From: Bacteroidaceae bacterium
Lineage (GTDB): Bacteria; Bacteroidota; Bacteroidia; Bacteroidales; Bacteroidaceae
Length of the DNA stretch: 64,000 nt
Direction of reading: 5' to 3'
Assembly: GCA_024398755.1 (NCBI GenBank)
Contig: JAKSIQ010000005.1
Span: 1 to 64,000, forward strand
The number at the start of each line of letters is the position of its first letter. Position 1 is the first letter of the stretch. Positions 32,263 through 41,942 of the stretch are shown here, piece by piece. The translations under genes were made by a program, and so were the position numbers. Under the pieces are notes generated by a model. The model searched no databases. It saw only the letters and a list, made by a program, of their open reading frames with translations, and was not told the DNA's origin.

Positions 32263-32931
32263 ATGAAAAAGACATTGTCAACTCTTGTAGCCGTTCTTGG
32301 CATTTCAACACTCGCCAATGCGCAGGGATTCTTTATCGGAGGGTCCATCAGCGGAGAAAAAGACAAGAATTATGTATGGGAATTCAACCGTGAAGAAAAA
32401 CAGTTTGGTAACAAAAGCGAATCTGAATATAAGACCTTCAGCATAGAGCCCGAAATCGGTTACTCATTCAATGACAATTGGGAAATGGGTGTATCTTTCA
32501 TGTTTTCACAGCAGAAAGGTGATGAACTGGATACAGGAACCGATATGGGCGCATTGCTGTACGGGCGTCGCTATTTTGAACTTGGCGGCAATTTCTCATG
32601 GTTCGTTGACGGTGGCGTGACATACTCCATAAGCAAAAACAGATTTCTCTGGGAGAATGATTCCATATCCAATTCAAAAGAACAGGAACTTGAATTTTTC
32701 ATTGAACCGGGTATCTCCTACGACATCAATGACCATTGGAGTCTGGAAATGTCATTTGATTTCCTCTGTCTTTCATACGGTCTGAACTGGTATAAGGATC
32801 TGGATGAAAACAAAAATCCGAATGACAACAAATATTTCTCCAAGAGCCTGTCCTTTGAATGTTCTTCGATACCCGGAAGCATTTATGATATCACAAATAA
32901 TGTCAGTCTGAGCCTGTATTACAATTTCTGA
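32263..32931 (+). CDS. Small outer membrane beta-barrel protein
   Basis: A 222-residue exported protein with a clear signal peptide (to about residue 20, ending ANAQ). Alternating strands and the terminal NVSLSLYYNF, ending in Phe, point to an outer membrane beta-barrel of about 8-10 strands (OmpA/porin-like fold). It has its own promoter 36 bases upstream, so ATG 32263 is preferred over the longer frame that starts right after the dehydrogenase. Ligand or role unknown. Confidence 0.75.
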   Translation: MKKTLSTLVAVLGISTLANAQGFFIGGSISGEKDKNYVWEFNREEKQFGNKSESEYKTFSIEPEIGYSFNDNWEMGVSFMFSQQKGDELDTGTDMGALLYGRRYFELGGNFSWFVDGGVTYSISKNRFLWENDSISNSKEQELEFFIEPGISYDINDHWSLEMSFDFLCLSYGLNWYKDLDENKNPNDNKYFSKSLSFECSSIPGSIYDITNNVSLSLYYNF

Positions 32932-32974
32932 CACGATTACGGCACATAATCCTAATGCGGACCACATACAGGTT

Positions 32975-33991
32975 ATGAAAAAAGGCATATCAACCACTCT
33001 GAAGATTGCACTGCCGCTGCTGATTTCGGCCGTGGTGCTGTATTTCACCTACCGGGACTACAATTTCGCCATGTTCCGGACCGACATGCGACGCATCAAC
33101 TGGCTCTGGCTGGCCGGAGCGCTGTCGTTCAGTGCATTGGGTCCGCTTTTTCGCGGATTGCGTTGGAATCTTCTGTTGGAACCCATCGGATACGATGTTC
33201 CCCGGAAATACACCATCCTGACCGTCTTTTCAGGATACGCTGCAAACATAATCATTCCGCGCGTCGGAGAAATCTGCCGTTGCAGCATGCTGGAACGTGA
33301 TGCGCGCGTACCTTTTTCCAAAGGTCTCGGGACATTGGTGGCAGAACGCTGTGTTGATGCCGTCCTGCTTGGTTTGATTGTCCTTGCAAGCATACTGTCG
33401 CAGTTGGGACAGTTCCGCCTGCTTCTGACACCCGATGCAGCCATGGCAGACCCGGCAGACCCGGTTCAAACCGAACCTTTGTACGCCAGCCCGACATTCC
33501 CATATTGGGTAGCGGGTATTATCCTGTTCTTCGTTCTGTGCTGGCTGTTGTGTTACAAACTTCATCTGTGGGATAAAATCAAAAATTTCATAAAGGGTTT
33601 CTGGGAAGGTTTCCTCTCATTAAAACAGATAAGAAGGTTGCCCCTGTTCCTGATATACTCGTTCGGAATATGGGTATGCTATTATTTTGAACTCTATCTG
33701 GCATTCTTCTGCCTGCCTGCCACCGCGGCCGTGGGTCCTGTTGCGGGTCTGGCCTGTTTTGCAGCAAGCAGCATAGCCGTACTGGTGCCGACGCCCAACG
33801 GAGCCGGTCCATGGAATCTTGCAATAGTGAAAATGCTTGGCATCTACGGTGTACCCGAGGCCGATGCCCAGCCAATGTCTTTCGTACTTCATTTCTGTCA
33901 GACCATGATATACCTGCTTTGCGGATTCATAGCATGGATGGCACTGAAATTCATAGAAACAAAACATAATGGAACATCCGGAAAACAGTGA
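32975..33991 (+). CDS. Lysylphosphatidylglycerol synthase/flippase-like membrane protein
   Basis: A polytopic inner membrane protein of 338 aa with about eight hydrophobic segments, belonging to the UPF0104/YbhN family (the MprF-like transmembrane part). Typical conserved pieces are LGPLFRGLRWNLLLEP (about 48-63), GYAANIIIPRVGEICRCSML (about 88-107) and the PTPNGAGPWNLAIVKM loop near residue 270. It lacks the soluble synthase domain of MprF. It overlaps meaB by 23 nt. Lipid transport is a family-level expectation only. Confidence 0.85.
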   Translation: MKKGISTTLKIALPLLISAVVLYFTYRDYNFAMFRTDMRRINWLWLAGALSFSALGPLFRGLRWNLLLEPIGYDVPRKYTILTVFSGYAANIIIPRVGEICRCSMLERDARVPFSKGLGTLVAERCVDAVLLGLIVLASILSQLGQFRLLLTPDAAMADPADPVQTEPLYASPTFPYWVAGIILFFVLCWLLCYKLHLWDKIKNFIKGFWEGFLSLKQIRRLPLFLIYSFGIWVCYYFELYLAFFCLPATAAVGPVAGLACFAASSIAVLVPTPNGAGPWNLAIVKMLGIYGVPEADAQPMSFVLHFCQTMIYLLCGFIAWMALKFIETKHNGTSGKQ

Positions 33992-35075
33992 AGAATATAA
34001 AGGGCTTGCAGTAAACAGCGGTGTAATACAGCCAGACAGTGTCAACCCGTATTTCCAAGCGCATCGGCCCCGCCGCCAATCGCTCCTGACTCCCGGAGAA
34101 TACGTTGAGGGTATTGTCAAAGGCGACATTACGGTGCTCAGCCGTGCCGTAACACTTGTGGAAAGTCTTCGTCCCGAGCATCAGGCCATTGCGCAGGAAG
34201 TGATTGAAAAATGTCTGCCATACACCGGCAACTCGGTACGCATAGGTATCAGCGGTGTTCCTGGCGCCGGCAAGAGCACATCGATTGACGAATTCGGTCT
34301 GCACGTTCTGAAAGACGGAGGCCGACTTGCAGTGCTTGCCATAGACCCCAGTTCCGAGCGCACCAAGGGCAGCATTCTGGGTGACAAGACCCGTATGGAA
34401 AAACTTTCGGTCCATCCGAATGCTTTCATACGCCCCAGCCCATCGGCCGGCAGTCTTGGCGGCGTGGCACGCAAGACCCGCGAGACCATAGTCCTATGTG
34501 AAGCGGCAGGCTTTGACAAAATTTTCGTTGAGACCGTAGGTGTTGGCCAGAGCGAGACAGCGGTTCATTCCATGGTTGATTTTTTCCTGCTCATACAACT
34601 GGCCGGCACCGGCGACGAACTGCAGGGAATAAAACGCGGCATCATGGAGATGGCCGACGGAATTGCCATCAACAAGGCCGACGGAGACAACATACCGAAA
34701 GCCGAGATGGCAGCCCAGAGCTTCCGCAACGCCCTACGCCTGTTCCCTGCACCCGAAAGCGGCTGGACTCCACAGGTGGTCACATATTCAGGATTCTACG
34801 GTTTGAAGATCAAGGAAGTCTGGGACATGATATGGGCCTACATCGATTTCGTAAAGAAGAACGGTTATTTCCAGTTCCGCCGCAACGAACAGGCAAAATA
34901 CTGGATGTACGAGTCAATCAACGAAACCCTGAAGAACAGTTTCTACAACAGGCCTGAGATTGCCGCAGGACTGGAACAGGCCGAAAAGAACGTGCTTGGA
35001 GGTCAGCAGACATCGTTCACCGCTGCACAGCAGCTTCTGTCCATGTATTTTGAATCGCTGAAGCAGAAGCCTTGA
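33969..35075 (+). CDS. meaB: Methylmalonyl-CoA mutase accessory GTPase MeaB
   Basis: G3E-type GTPase (368 aa) that protects and reloads B12-dependent methylmalonyl-CoA mutase. The P-loop is GISGVPGAGKSTSIDEF (about residues 93-109). Further signatures are AIDPSSERTKGSILGDKTRM (about 120-139), ETVGVGQSE and the NKADGDN guanine-specificity motif. The mutase genes are not in the window. It begins inside the end of the upstream membrane-protein gene; that overlap of 23 nt in another frame is unusual but both frames look coding. Confidence 0.94.
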   Translation: MEHPENSEEYKGLAVNSGVIQPDSVNPYFQAHRPRRQSLLTPGEYVEGIVKGDITVLSRAVTLVESLRPEHQAIAQEVIEKCLPYTGNSVRIGISGVPGAGKSTSIDEFGLHVLKDGGRLAVLAIDPSSERTKGSILGDKTRMEKLSVHPNAFIRPSPSAGSLGGVARKTRETIVLCEAAGFDKIFVETVGVGQSETAVHSMVDFFLLIQLAGTGDELQGIKRGIMEMADGIAINKADGDNIPKAEMAAQSFRNALRLFPAPESGWTPQVVTYSGFYGLKIKEVWDMIWAYIDFVKKNGYFQFRRNEQAKYWMYESINETLKNSFYNRPEIAAGLEQAEKNVLGGQQTSFTAAQQLLSMYFESLKQKP

Positions 35076-35114
35076 TTTTTGATGATATTGTATCCATCCT
35101 ATTGTCAATTTGAG

Positions 35115-35122
35115 TACTTTTG
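35115..35122 (+). promoter_or_regulatory. -7 box of rsmA
   Basis: TACTTTTG lies 33 bases before the rsmA start. A TTG lies 23 nt upstream (35089-35091). Confidence 0.45.
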
Positions 35123-35155
35123 CAACGATAAACGGAAAGATCAACAACTGTATGG

Positions 35156-35947
35156 ATGACAATGCGGACTGTAAAACCCAAAAAGGCCTTAGGCCAGCAC
35201 TTCCTGCGGGACATGGACATTGCTCAGGCAATAGCCGCAACAGTTGACGTACGTCCCGATCTTCCAATCCTTGAAATAGGACCTGGAACAGGGGTCCTGA
35301 CACAATTCCTCAAAGAACGCGAAAGACTGCTTAAGGTCATTGAAATTGACACTGAATCAGTAGCTTATCTGCATGAGAACATGCCGCAGGTCAATGTGAT
35401 CGAAGGTGACTTCCTGAAACTTGACCTTGACGGACTGTTTGACGGCGGACAGTTCGTTCTTACAGGCAACTATCCGTATAACATATCAAGCCAGATTTTC
35501 TTCAAGATGCTGGACAACATGAGCCTTATTCCCTGCTGCACCGGCATGGTACAGCGTGAAGTGGGACAGCGCATCTGCGGCGCTCCCGGCACAAAGGAAT
35601 ACGGAATACTGAGTGTGTTCGTACAGGCCTGGTATGACACCGAATACCTTTTCACCGTACACGAGAACGTTTTTGACCCGCCTCCAAAGGTCAAGAGCGC
35701 GGTAATACGCCTTACGCGCAACTCACGCACCAGTCTGGGCTGCAATGAAGCCCTGTTCAGAAAAGTCGTGAAGTGCACGTTCGGAATGCGGCGCAAAATG
35801 CTGCGTAACTCCCTGCGTCAGGTGTATGCCCCCGATTCGCCTCTACCGGCGGACTGTCCGTATCTGGACAGGCGTCCCGAACAGTTGTCAGTAAATGACT
35901 TCATTCAACTGACCAACCTCATTGAGAGGACGCAACCGCGAGACTGA
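35156..35947 (+). CDS. rsmA: 16S rRNA dimethyladenosine transferase
   Basis: SAM-dependent enzyme (263 aa) that dimethylates the two adjacent adenosines near the 3' end of 16S rRNA. Motif I is ILEIGPGTGVLTQFL (about residues 38-52), motif IV is GNYPYNISSQIFF (about 104-116), and the N-terminal KKALGQHFLRD is diagnostic. Length is normal. It has its own promoter and precedes mgtE by 59 bases. Confidence 0.97.
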   Translation: MTMRTVKPKKALGQHFLRDMDIAQAIAATVDVRPDLPILEIGPGTGVLTQFLKERERLLKVIEIDTESVAYLHENMPQVNVIEGDFLKLDLDGLFDGGQFVLTGNYPYNISSQIFFKMLDNMSLIPCCTGMVQREVGQRICGAPGTKEYGILSVFVQAWYDTEYLFTVHENVFDPPPKVKSAVIRLTRNSRTSLGCNEALFRKVVKCTFGMRRKMLRNSLRQVYAPDSPLPADCPYLDRRPEQLSVNDFIQLTNLIERTQPRD

Positions 35948-36006
35948 CATCGGAAAAAAAACGACCCGAGTCCGCACAGTCGGGCTCACAATTCAGATTA
36001 TGTGCT

Positions 36007-37371
36007 ATGGAGAAGGAATTTCTTGACAACATACTGGCACTTATTGAAAGGCAGGACTCTCCGGCTCTGACCGCCCTGCTTGAAGACATGCACCCTGCCG
36101 ACATTGCCGAACTGTGCGACGAGCTGGACGTTGACGACGCCCGGTTCCTGTACCGTATGCTTGACAATGAGACTGCTGCCGACGTTCTGGTCGAGATGGA
36201 CGAAGACAAGCGTCAGGAACTTCTGGACGAACTTCCCAGTGAGGTCATTGCCAGCAAGTTCATTGACAACATGGATACTGACGACGCCGTCGACATTATC
36301 CAGGAACTTGACGAGGACAGGCAGGAAGAGGTCCTGTCGCATATAGGCGATATAGAGCAGGCCAGCGACATCGTTGACCTGATGCAGTATGACGAAGACA
36401 CTGCAGGCGGTCTTATGGGCACCGAGATGGTCGTGGTCAACGAGAACATGAGTATGCCGGAATGCCTGCAGGAAATGCGCAAGCAGGCCGAAGACCTTGA
36501 TGACATACACAACGTTTACGTGGTTGACAATGACGGCCGTCTGAAGGGCGTGTTCCCTCTCAAGAAAATGATTACCAACCCGTCTGTATCGAAAGTGAAA
36601 TACGTCATGGACGAGGACCTGATAAGCACCAAGGTCGACACCCCGATTGAAGACGTCGTGCAGATGATTGAAAAATACAACCTGGTTGCAGTCCCAGTTG
36701 TTGACAGCATAGGAAGGCTTCAGGGACAGATTACGGTCGATGATGTCATTGACGAACTTCGTGAACAGCAGGAGCATGACTACCAGATGGCTACCGGTAT
36801 CACCGGTGACGTCGAGGCCGGCGATAATGTGTTCCGCCAGACATGGTCACGTATTCCATGGCTTCTGATAGGTATGCTTGGGGGTATCCTGAACTCCATC
36901 CTGCTTGGGCGGTTTGAAGGTACTCTGGCAGAATATGTGGGACTTGTGCTGTTCATTCCGCTGATCGGGGGCACAGGAGGAAATGTCGGCACCCAATCAT
37001 CGGCCATTGTAGTACAGGGTCTTGCCAACGGCTCGCTCAACACATCAAACATCTGGAAGCAAGTGTTCAAGGAAAGCGCTGTCGCCCTGATAAATGCCGT
37101 AGTCCTTTCAATGCTGGTATTCGGTTACAACATATTCAGATTCGGCTTTTCCGAGGCTGTCACATACGCAGTACCACTCAGCATGTTCGCACTTGTGCTT
37201 ATTGGCACGCTTTGGGGGACGATGCTTCCCCTGTTTTTCCAGAAAATAAAAATTGATCCGGCCATTGCTACCGGACCATTTGTCCAGATTACCAATGACC
37301 TGCTTGGTATGGTCATCTACATTCTTGTTGTTGACATACTTACCAAAAACAACATTTTTGCCTTAATATAG
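36007..37371 (+). CDS. mgtE: Magnesium transporter MgtE
   Basis: Homodimeric Mg2+ channel of the inner membrane (454 aa). The N-terminal acidic helical domain (1-125), two CBS domains (about 135-255; TEMVVVNENMSMPE and MDEDLISTKVDT) and five C-terminal transmembrane helices (about 285-450) are in the standard order. The pore signature GGTGGNVGTQSSAIVVQGLA lies near residue 325. The cytosolic domain normally senses Mg2+ and closes the pore. Confidence 0.96.
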   Translation: MEKEFLDNILALIERQDSPALTALLEDMHPADIAELCDELDVDDARFLYRMLDNETAADVLVEMDEDKRQELLDELPSEVIASKFIDNMDTDDAVDIIQELDEDRQEEVLSHIGDIEQASDIVDLMQYDEDTAGGLMGTEMVVVNENMSMPECLQEMRKQAEDLDDIHNVYVVDNDGRLKGVFPLKKMITNPSVSKVKYVMDEDLISTKVDTPIEDVVQMIEKYNLVAVPVVDSIGRLQGQITVDDVIDELREQQEHDYQMATGITGDVEAGDNVFRQTWSRIPWLLIGMLGGILNSILLGRFEGTLAEYVGLVLFIPLIGGTGGNVGTQSSAIVVQGLANGSLNTSNIWKQVFKESAVALINAVVLSMLVFGYNIFRFGFSEAVTYAVPLSMFALVLIGTLWGTMLPLFFQKIKIDPAIATGPFVQITNDLLGMVIYILVVDILTKNNIFALI

Positions 37372-37431
37372 TTTAAGGTAAGCAATTTAATGTTTTCTTT
37401 GCAGAAAGTAACACGTTAACTTTTCCCTGAT

Positions 37432-39168
37432 ATGAATGAGGAATTGAACCTTGAGAACATTCAGACAAACGAGTCTGAAGTACAGTCTGTCGCCAAAGCC
37501 GTTTCAACACGTGAGGATGTCATAGAGCGTTTGAAAGAGTTGGCCGCCGACATTTCGTTGGCAAAACGCCCCGAGTTGGAATCATTGAAACAAACCTTCT
37601 ACAAACTGCAGAAAGTAGCTTTGGAACAACAGATTGCGGCATTTGTAGAAGGTGGCGGTACCATGGAGGAATTCAAGCCCGAAATGGATCCGCTCGAGGA
37701 ACAGTTCCGCAAACTCATGACTATCATAAAAGAAAAGAAAGCCGCTTCGCAGGAAGCTATGGAAGCAATCAGGCAGGATAATCTGAAAGAAAAGCAGGCT
37801 CTTCTGGAACAGCTCAGACAAATGGTTGAGAATGCCAACACATCAGACGTTCCATACAGCGAATTCAAGGCCATCGTTGATCGGTGGAAGGAAATAAAGG
37901 AAATTCCCCAATCCGCATCAAACGATCTGTGGAAGGCATTCCAGAGTCTGACCGAAAAGTATTATGACATCCAGAAACTGAATAACGAGTTCCGCGAATA
38001 CGACTTCAAAAAGAACATGGAAGCCAAGCTTGCTATCTGCGAAGAAGCGGAACGCCTGGCAGAGGAAACCGATATACTGGCAGCTTTTCGCGCCCTGCAG
38101 CAGCTTCATCAGGATTTCCGTGAAACCGGTCCTGTATCAAAGGAATCACGCGAGGAAATCTGGAACCGCTTCAAGGCAGCATCGACCGTCATAAACCGTC
38201 GTCATCAACAGCATTTTGAAGAAATCAAAAAGAATGAGCAGGACAATCTGGATCAGAAGACCGTAATCTGTGAACTCATTGAAGGCATTGACTATGACAG
38301 TCTGAAGACATTCCAGAGCTGGAATGACAAGACGCAGGAAATACTGACGCTTCAGGCAAAATGGAAGGAGATAGGTTTTGCTCCAGCCAAGCACAATCAG
38401 AAGATTTTCGAGCGTTACCGCACAGCCTGCGACATGTTCTTCAGCAAAAAAGGAGAATATTTCAAAGAAGCCAAGAACGGAATGAACGAGAATCTTGCAC
38501 GCAAGACCGCTCTGTGCGAACAGGCCGAAGCACTTCAAGACAGCACTGACTGGAAGGAAACAGGCGACAGATTGGCACAGCTGCAGAAGGAATGGCGAGA
38601 AATCGGCCCCGTCCAGAAGAAATACACCGCTAGCCTCTGGAAGCGCTTCATTGGAGCTTGTGACCATTTTTACGAGGCACGTGACAAGAACACGTCTTCA
38701 AAGCGTCAGGAGGAAAGCGCCAATCTTGCACGCAAGAAGGAAATTCTTGAGAAACTTAAGGCCTTCAACCCCGACAGCATGAGCGCCGATGACGCCGCAC
38801 AGGCCCAAGCCCTTGTTGCCGAATGGCAGACCATAGGATTCGTTCCGTTCAAGATGAAGGAGAAGATGGCTGTCGAATACCGCAGCATCATGGAAAACCT
38901 TTCAGCGGTAATACGTCCTGCCGACAGACGCCGCCAGAACGGGCAGCATCAAAGCGGGCAGCGCAATTCCGGTACTCCACGAGAAAGAATGCAACGCCAG
39001 TTGGACAACCTGAAGGCTGAAATCCAGACCTATGAAAACAATCTGGGCATGATCAGTTCAAAGGGCAGCAACAGTATTGTGGAATCTATCAGACTGCGCG
39101 TGGAAGCCCTCAAAGAACAGGCCGCAGAACTGCAGCAGCAGATTCGCAATATGCCGGCAGAAAACTGA
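37432..39168 (+). CDS. DUF349 repeat protein
   Basis: A 578-residue cytoplasmic, highly helical and charged protein with about five DUF349 units spaced some 70-75 residues apart (for example LWKAFQSLTEKYYD, IWNRFKAASTVINRR, IFERYRTACDMFF, LWKRFIGACDHFYEARD). An N-terminal coiled coil (1-110), a Gln/Arg-rich linker near 505-520 and a C-terminal coiled coil (530-575) frame the repeats. Biochemical function is not known. A strong terminator follows. Confidence 0.88.
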   Translation: MNEELNLENIQTNESEVQSVAKAVSTREDVIERLKELAADISLAKRPELESLKQTFYKLQKVALEQQIAAFVEGGGTMEEFKPEMDPLEEQFRKLMTIIKEKKAASQEAMEAIRQDNLKEKQALLEQLRQMVENANTSDVPYSEFKAIVDRWKEIKEIPQSASNDLWKAFQSLTEKYYDIQKLNNEFREYDFKKNMEAKLAICEEAERLAEETDILAAFRALQQLHQDFRETGPVSKESREEIWNRFKAASTVINRRHQQHFEEIKKNEQDNLDQKTVICELIEGIDYDSLKTFQSWNDKTQEILTLQAKWKEIGFAPAKHNQKIFERYRTACDMFFSKKGEYFKEAKNGMNENLARKTALCEQAEALQDSTDWKETGDRLAQLQKEWREIGPVQKKYTASLWKRFIGACDHFYEARDKNTSSKRQEESANLARKKEILEKLKAFNPDSMSADDAAQAQALVAEWQTIGFVPFKMKEKMAVEYRSIMENLSAVIRPADRRRQNGQHQSGQRNSGTPRERMQRQLDNLKAEIQTYENNLGMISSKGSNSIVESIRLRVEALKEQAAELQQQIRNMPAEN

Positions 39169-39199
39169 CATGACTCTTCATCATTAGCTTCGTATTTTT

Positions 39200-39228
39200 G
39201 AGCCTGAGAAAGTCAGGCTCTTTTTTTT
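39200..39228 (+). terminator. Terminator after the DUF349 gene
   Basis: GAGCCTGA (39200-39207) pairs with TCAGGCTC (39213-39220) around a 5-nt loop, followed by eight T. Confidence 0.88.
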
Positions 39229-39249
39229 CGAAAAAACACCGGTTTCCTA

Positions 39250-39279
39250 TTGCGTTACTAAAAAATAGCAGTATATTTG
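39250..39279 (+). promoter_or_regulatory. Promoter of tRNA-Gln
   Basis: TTG (39250-39252), 19 nt, then TATATTTG (39272-39279). The tRNA 5' end is 31 bases further on. Confidence 0.75.
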
Positions 39280-39310
39280 CACCGCTTTTCGGGAACGAAG
39301 GCAATTGTCT

Positions 39311-39381
39311 TGGGCTATGGTGTAACGGTAACACTGCAGATTCTGGTCCTGCCTTTCCTGGTTCGAATCCGGGTAGCCCAG
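39311..39381 (+). tRNA. tRNA-Gln (anticodon CTG)
   Basis: A complete cloverleaf: acceptor TGGGCTA/TAGCCCA with the U1-A72 pair typical of tRNA-Gln, D arm GGTGTAACGGTAA, and anticodon loop TTCTGGT on the stem GCAGA/CCTGC (the innermost A-C pair is a mismatch). Anticodon CTG reads CAG. T arm CCTGGTTCGAATCCGG, discriminator G. It has its own promoter and terminator. Confidence 0.95.
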
Positions 39382-39384
39382 CAT

Positions 39385-39420
39385 AAGAGAAACACAACCA
39401 AACGGTTGTGTTTCTCTTTT
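39385..39420 (+). terminator. Terminator of tRNA-Gln
   Basis: A perfect 15-bp stem (39385-39399 with 39404-39418) with a 4-nt loop, ending in TTTT. It begins 4 bases after the tRNA. Confidence 0.88.
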
Positions 39421-39449
39421 CGTTTTTAGGGAATTTCGGAGGAATACAT

Positions 39450-39457
39450 TAACTTTG
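39450..39457 (+). promoter_or_regulatory. -7 box of rsfS
   Basis: TAACTTTG lies 90 bases before the chosen rsfS ATG. Because it overlaps the region where the longer frame would start (39464), it favours the internal ATG at 39548. Confidence 0.5.
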
Positions 39458-39547
39458 TAACGTGTGTGCGGTCTTATGTACATTGGCCTGCTTTTTGCAG
39501 TATGCCTTTCAGACATCAGCATCGTTCAACAGACAATATTAGCGCCA

Positions 39548-39916
39548 ATGGCAAAGAAAACCAAGAGAGAGAGCATTTTAACCTGCATCATAAACGGTAT
39601 TCAGGACCGTAAGGGAGAGCATATAACCGTTGCAGACCTGTCAGGAATAGATGACACCATCTGCAAATATTTCGTTATCTGTCAGGGAGGCACACCAAGC
39701 CAGACTCTTGCAATAGAAGACAGTATAAGTGAAAAGGTTCGTGAAAACGAAGGACGCAAACCCATGTTCGTTGACGGGCGCGGGTTTGCCCACTGGATTG
39801 TAATGGATTATGGTGAGGTCATAGTTCATATCTTCACACCGGAAGAGCGTCAGTATTACGATCTTGAGCATCTGTGGGCCGATGCCAAATTGGAAGAAAT
39901 ACCCGATATCGACTGA
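39548..39916 (+). CDS. rsfS: Ribosomal silencing factor RsfS
   Basis: Binds uL14 of the 50S subunit and blocks joining of subunits under starvation (122 aa, usual length). The conserved DDTICKYFVICQGGTPSQ (about 35-52) and the C-terminal DYGEVIVHIFTPEERQYYDLEHLW (split here as DYGEVIVHIF and YYDLEHLWADA) are diagnostic. The ATG at 39548 gives the normal family start MAKKTKRES; an upstream frame of 28 extra residues overlaps the promoter. It heads rsfS-ftsH-cdsA. Confidence 0.95.
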   Translation: MAKKTKRESILTCIINGIQDRKGEHITVADLSGIDDTICKYFVICQGGTPSQTLAIEDSISEKVRENEGRKPMFVDGRGFAHWIVMDYGEVIVHIFTPEERQYYDLEHLWADAKLEEIPDID

Positions 39917-39965
39917 CAAAACGACACGATTTGCCTGACATCAAAAATAGAACAAATTAGGAATA

Positions 39966-41927
39966 ATGGCAGAAAACAAAGATAATAAGCCTGGAACAGG
40001 CAACAGAATTCAGACATGGCTTTGCATTGCCCTGTTTGTGGCATTCGGCTACATAATGCTCAAGGACGATGGCGAGAACCTGAATGACAAGGCAACATAT
40101 ACACAATTCAAGGAATATGTATCACGCGGTTATGTCAGCAACCTTGTAGTATATTCCAATATGAACTCAATGGAAATGTACATCAAGCCGGATTCGGCCA
40201 TGTATGTTTTCGGAGACAGGGCTGCGAACATCAATCCTCTGTCGCGTCCCATGCTGACAGTCGGCGTCGGATCTATGGACAGCTTTCAGGAATTCATTGA
40301 TAATGCCGAATCTGACGGTACATTCACCGGTGCAGTGGAATACCGCAAAAAATCGCGGACCGGAATGGAGGTTCTCATATCAGTGCTTCCCTTCCTTATC
40401 CTGATAGGCCTGTGGATTTTCATGTCAAGAAAGATGACCGGCGGAGGTCCCGGAGGCCCGGGAGGAGTCTTCTCCGTAGGAAAATCTAAAGCAAGAGTAT
40501 ATGAAAAGGGCAAACCCGATCGTGTCACATTCAAAGATGTAGCAGGTCAGGCGGAAGCCAAGGCCGAAGTTGAAGAGATTGTCGAGTTCCTCAAGAATCC
40601 CAAAAAATACACTGACCTTGGAGGTAAGATTCCAAAAGGAGCCCTGCTTGTAGGCCCTCCCGGCACGGGTAAGACCCTTCTGGCCAAAGCCGTAGCAGGA
40701 GAAGCCGACGTACCTTTCTTTTCACTGTCAGGTTCCGATTTTGTGGAAATGTTCGTTGGTGTGGGTGCATCGCGCGTACGAGACCTGTTCCATCAGGCCA
40801 AGGAAAAATCGCCATGCATAATATTCATAGATGAAATAGACGCAGTCGGTCGCGCACGCGGCAAGAACCCCTCAATGGGTGGTAACGACGAAAGGGAAAA
40901 CACCTTAAACCAGCTGCTCACCGAAATGGACGGTTTCGGCACGAACAGTGGCGTCATCATACTTGCTGCCACAAACAGGGTGGACATTCTTGACAAGGCA
41001 TTGCTGCGTGCAGGACGCTTTGACCGGCAGATTCATCTGGACCTGCCTGATCTTAACGAACGCAAGGAGGTATTCGGTGTCCATTTGAAACCTCTGAAGT
41101 TGGACAAGGATGTTGACAAGGATCTTCTGGCACGCCAGACTCCAGGTTTTTCAGGCGCCGACATTGCCAATGTATGTAACGAGGCAGCACTCATTGCAGC
41201 CCGTCACGACAAGAAGAAAGTGAGCAAGGACGATTTCCTGGCTGCTGTTGACCGAATCGTAGGAGGACTGGAGAAAAAGACCAAAGTTCTGACTGCCAAA
41301 GAAAAGGAAACCATTGCGTTGCACGAAGCCGGACATGCCACATTGTCCTGGTTCCTTGAATACGCGAACCCGCTTATCAAGGTTACCATTGTTCCGCGCG
41401 GACGCGCCCTTGGTGCGGCCTGGTATCTGCCCGAAGAGAGACAGATCACCACAAAGGAACAGATGCTTGACGAAATGTGCGCCACGCTTGGAGGCCGTGC
41501 AGCCGAAGAACTGTTCACAGGGCACATATCATCAGGCGCCATGAACGATCTTGAGCGTGTCACCCGCCAGTCATACGGTATGATAGCATATCTTGGCATG
41601 AGTGACAGCCTGCCTAACATGTGCTATTACAGCAGCACTGACGAATATGCCTTCCAGAAACCATACAGTGAAAAAACGGCCGAGCTTATTGACAACGATG
41701 TCAAAGCACTTATTGCCAGTCAGTACGAACGGGCCAAGTCACTTCTTATTGAGCATCAGGAGGGTCATCACCAGCTCGCCCAACTTCTCATGGAACGCGA
41801 AGTGATTTTTGCCGAAGACGTTGAAAGAATATTCGGAAAACGCCAGTGGGCATCACGCAGTGACGAAATTCTTGAAGACGGAGTTTCAGGAACCGATCAG
41901 GCAACCAACACGGAAACAACCAACTAA
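39966..41927 (+). CDS. ftsH: ATP-dependent zinc metalloprotease FtsH
   Basis: Membrane-bound AAA+ protease for quality control of membrane and regulatory proteins (653 aa). Two transmembrane segments (about 16-34 and 130-148) flank a periplasmic domain. Walker A is [14 protein letters not shown] (about 228-241), Walker B is [14 protein letters not shown], and the SRH region is [21 protein letters not shown]. The zinc site HEAGH lies at about residues 452-456, with a third ligand in the later Asp/Glu region. Length is normal. It starts 49 bases after rsfS; cdsA follows after 15 bases. Confidence 0.98.
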   Translation: MAENKDNKPGTGNRIQTWLCIALFVAFGYIMLKDDGENLNDKATYTQFKEYVSRGYVSNLVVYSNMNSMEMYIKPDSAMYVFGDRAANINPLSRPMLTVGVGSMDSFQEFIDNAESDGTFTGAVEYRKKSRTGMEVLISVLPFLILIGLWIFMSRKMTGGGPGGPGGVFSVGKSKARVYEKGKPDRVTFKDVAGQAEAKAEVEEIVEFLKNPKKYTDLGGKIPKGALLVGPPGTGKTLLAKAVAGEADVPFFSLSGSDFVEMFVGVGASRVRDLFHQAKEKSPCIIFIDEIDAVGRARGKNPSMGGNDERENTLNQLLTEMDGFGTNSGVIILAATNRVDILDKALLRAGRFDRQIHLDLPDLNERKEVFGVHLKPLKLDKDVDKDLLARQTPGFSGADIANVCNEAALIAARHDKKKVSKDDFLAAVDRIVGGLEKKTKVLTAKEKETIALHEAGHATLSWFLEYANPLIKVTIVPRGRALGAAWYLPEERQITTKEQMLDEMCATLGGRAAEELFTGHISSGAMNDLERVTRQSYGMIAYLGMSDSLPNMCYYSSTDEYAFQKPYSEKTAELIDNDVKALIASQYERAKSLLIEHQEGHHQLAQLLMEREVIFAEDVERIFGKRQWASRSDEILEDGVSGTDQATNTETTN

Positions 41928-41942
41928 ACAGCAGACATTGAA

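Noticed and set aside
39110..39397. Open frame on the minus strand across tRNA-Gln
   Set aside because: The translated stretch is the reverse complement of the tRNA. The tRNA with promoter and terminator is the real feature. The same holds for frames across tRNA-Val (221-466) and tRNA-Pro (59165-59416).
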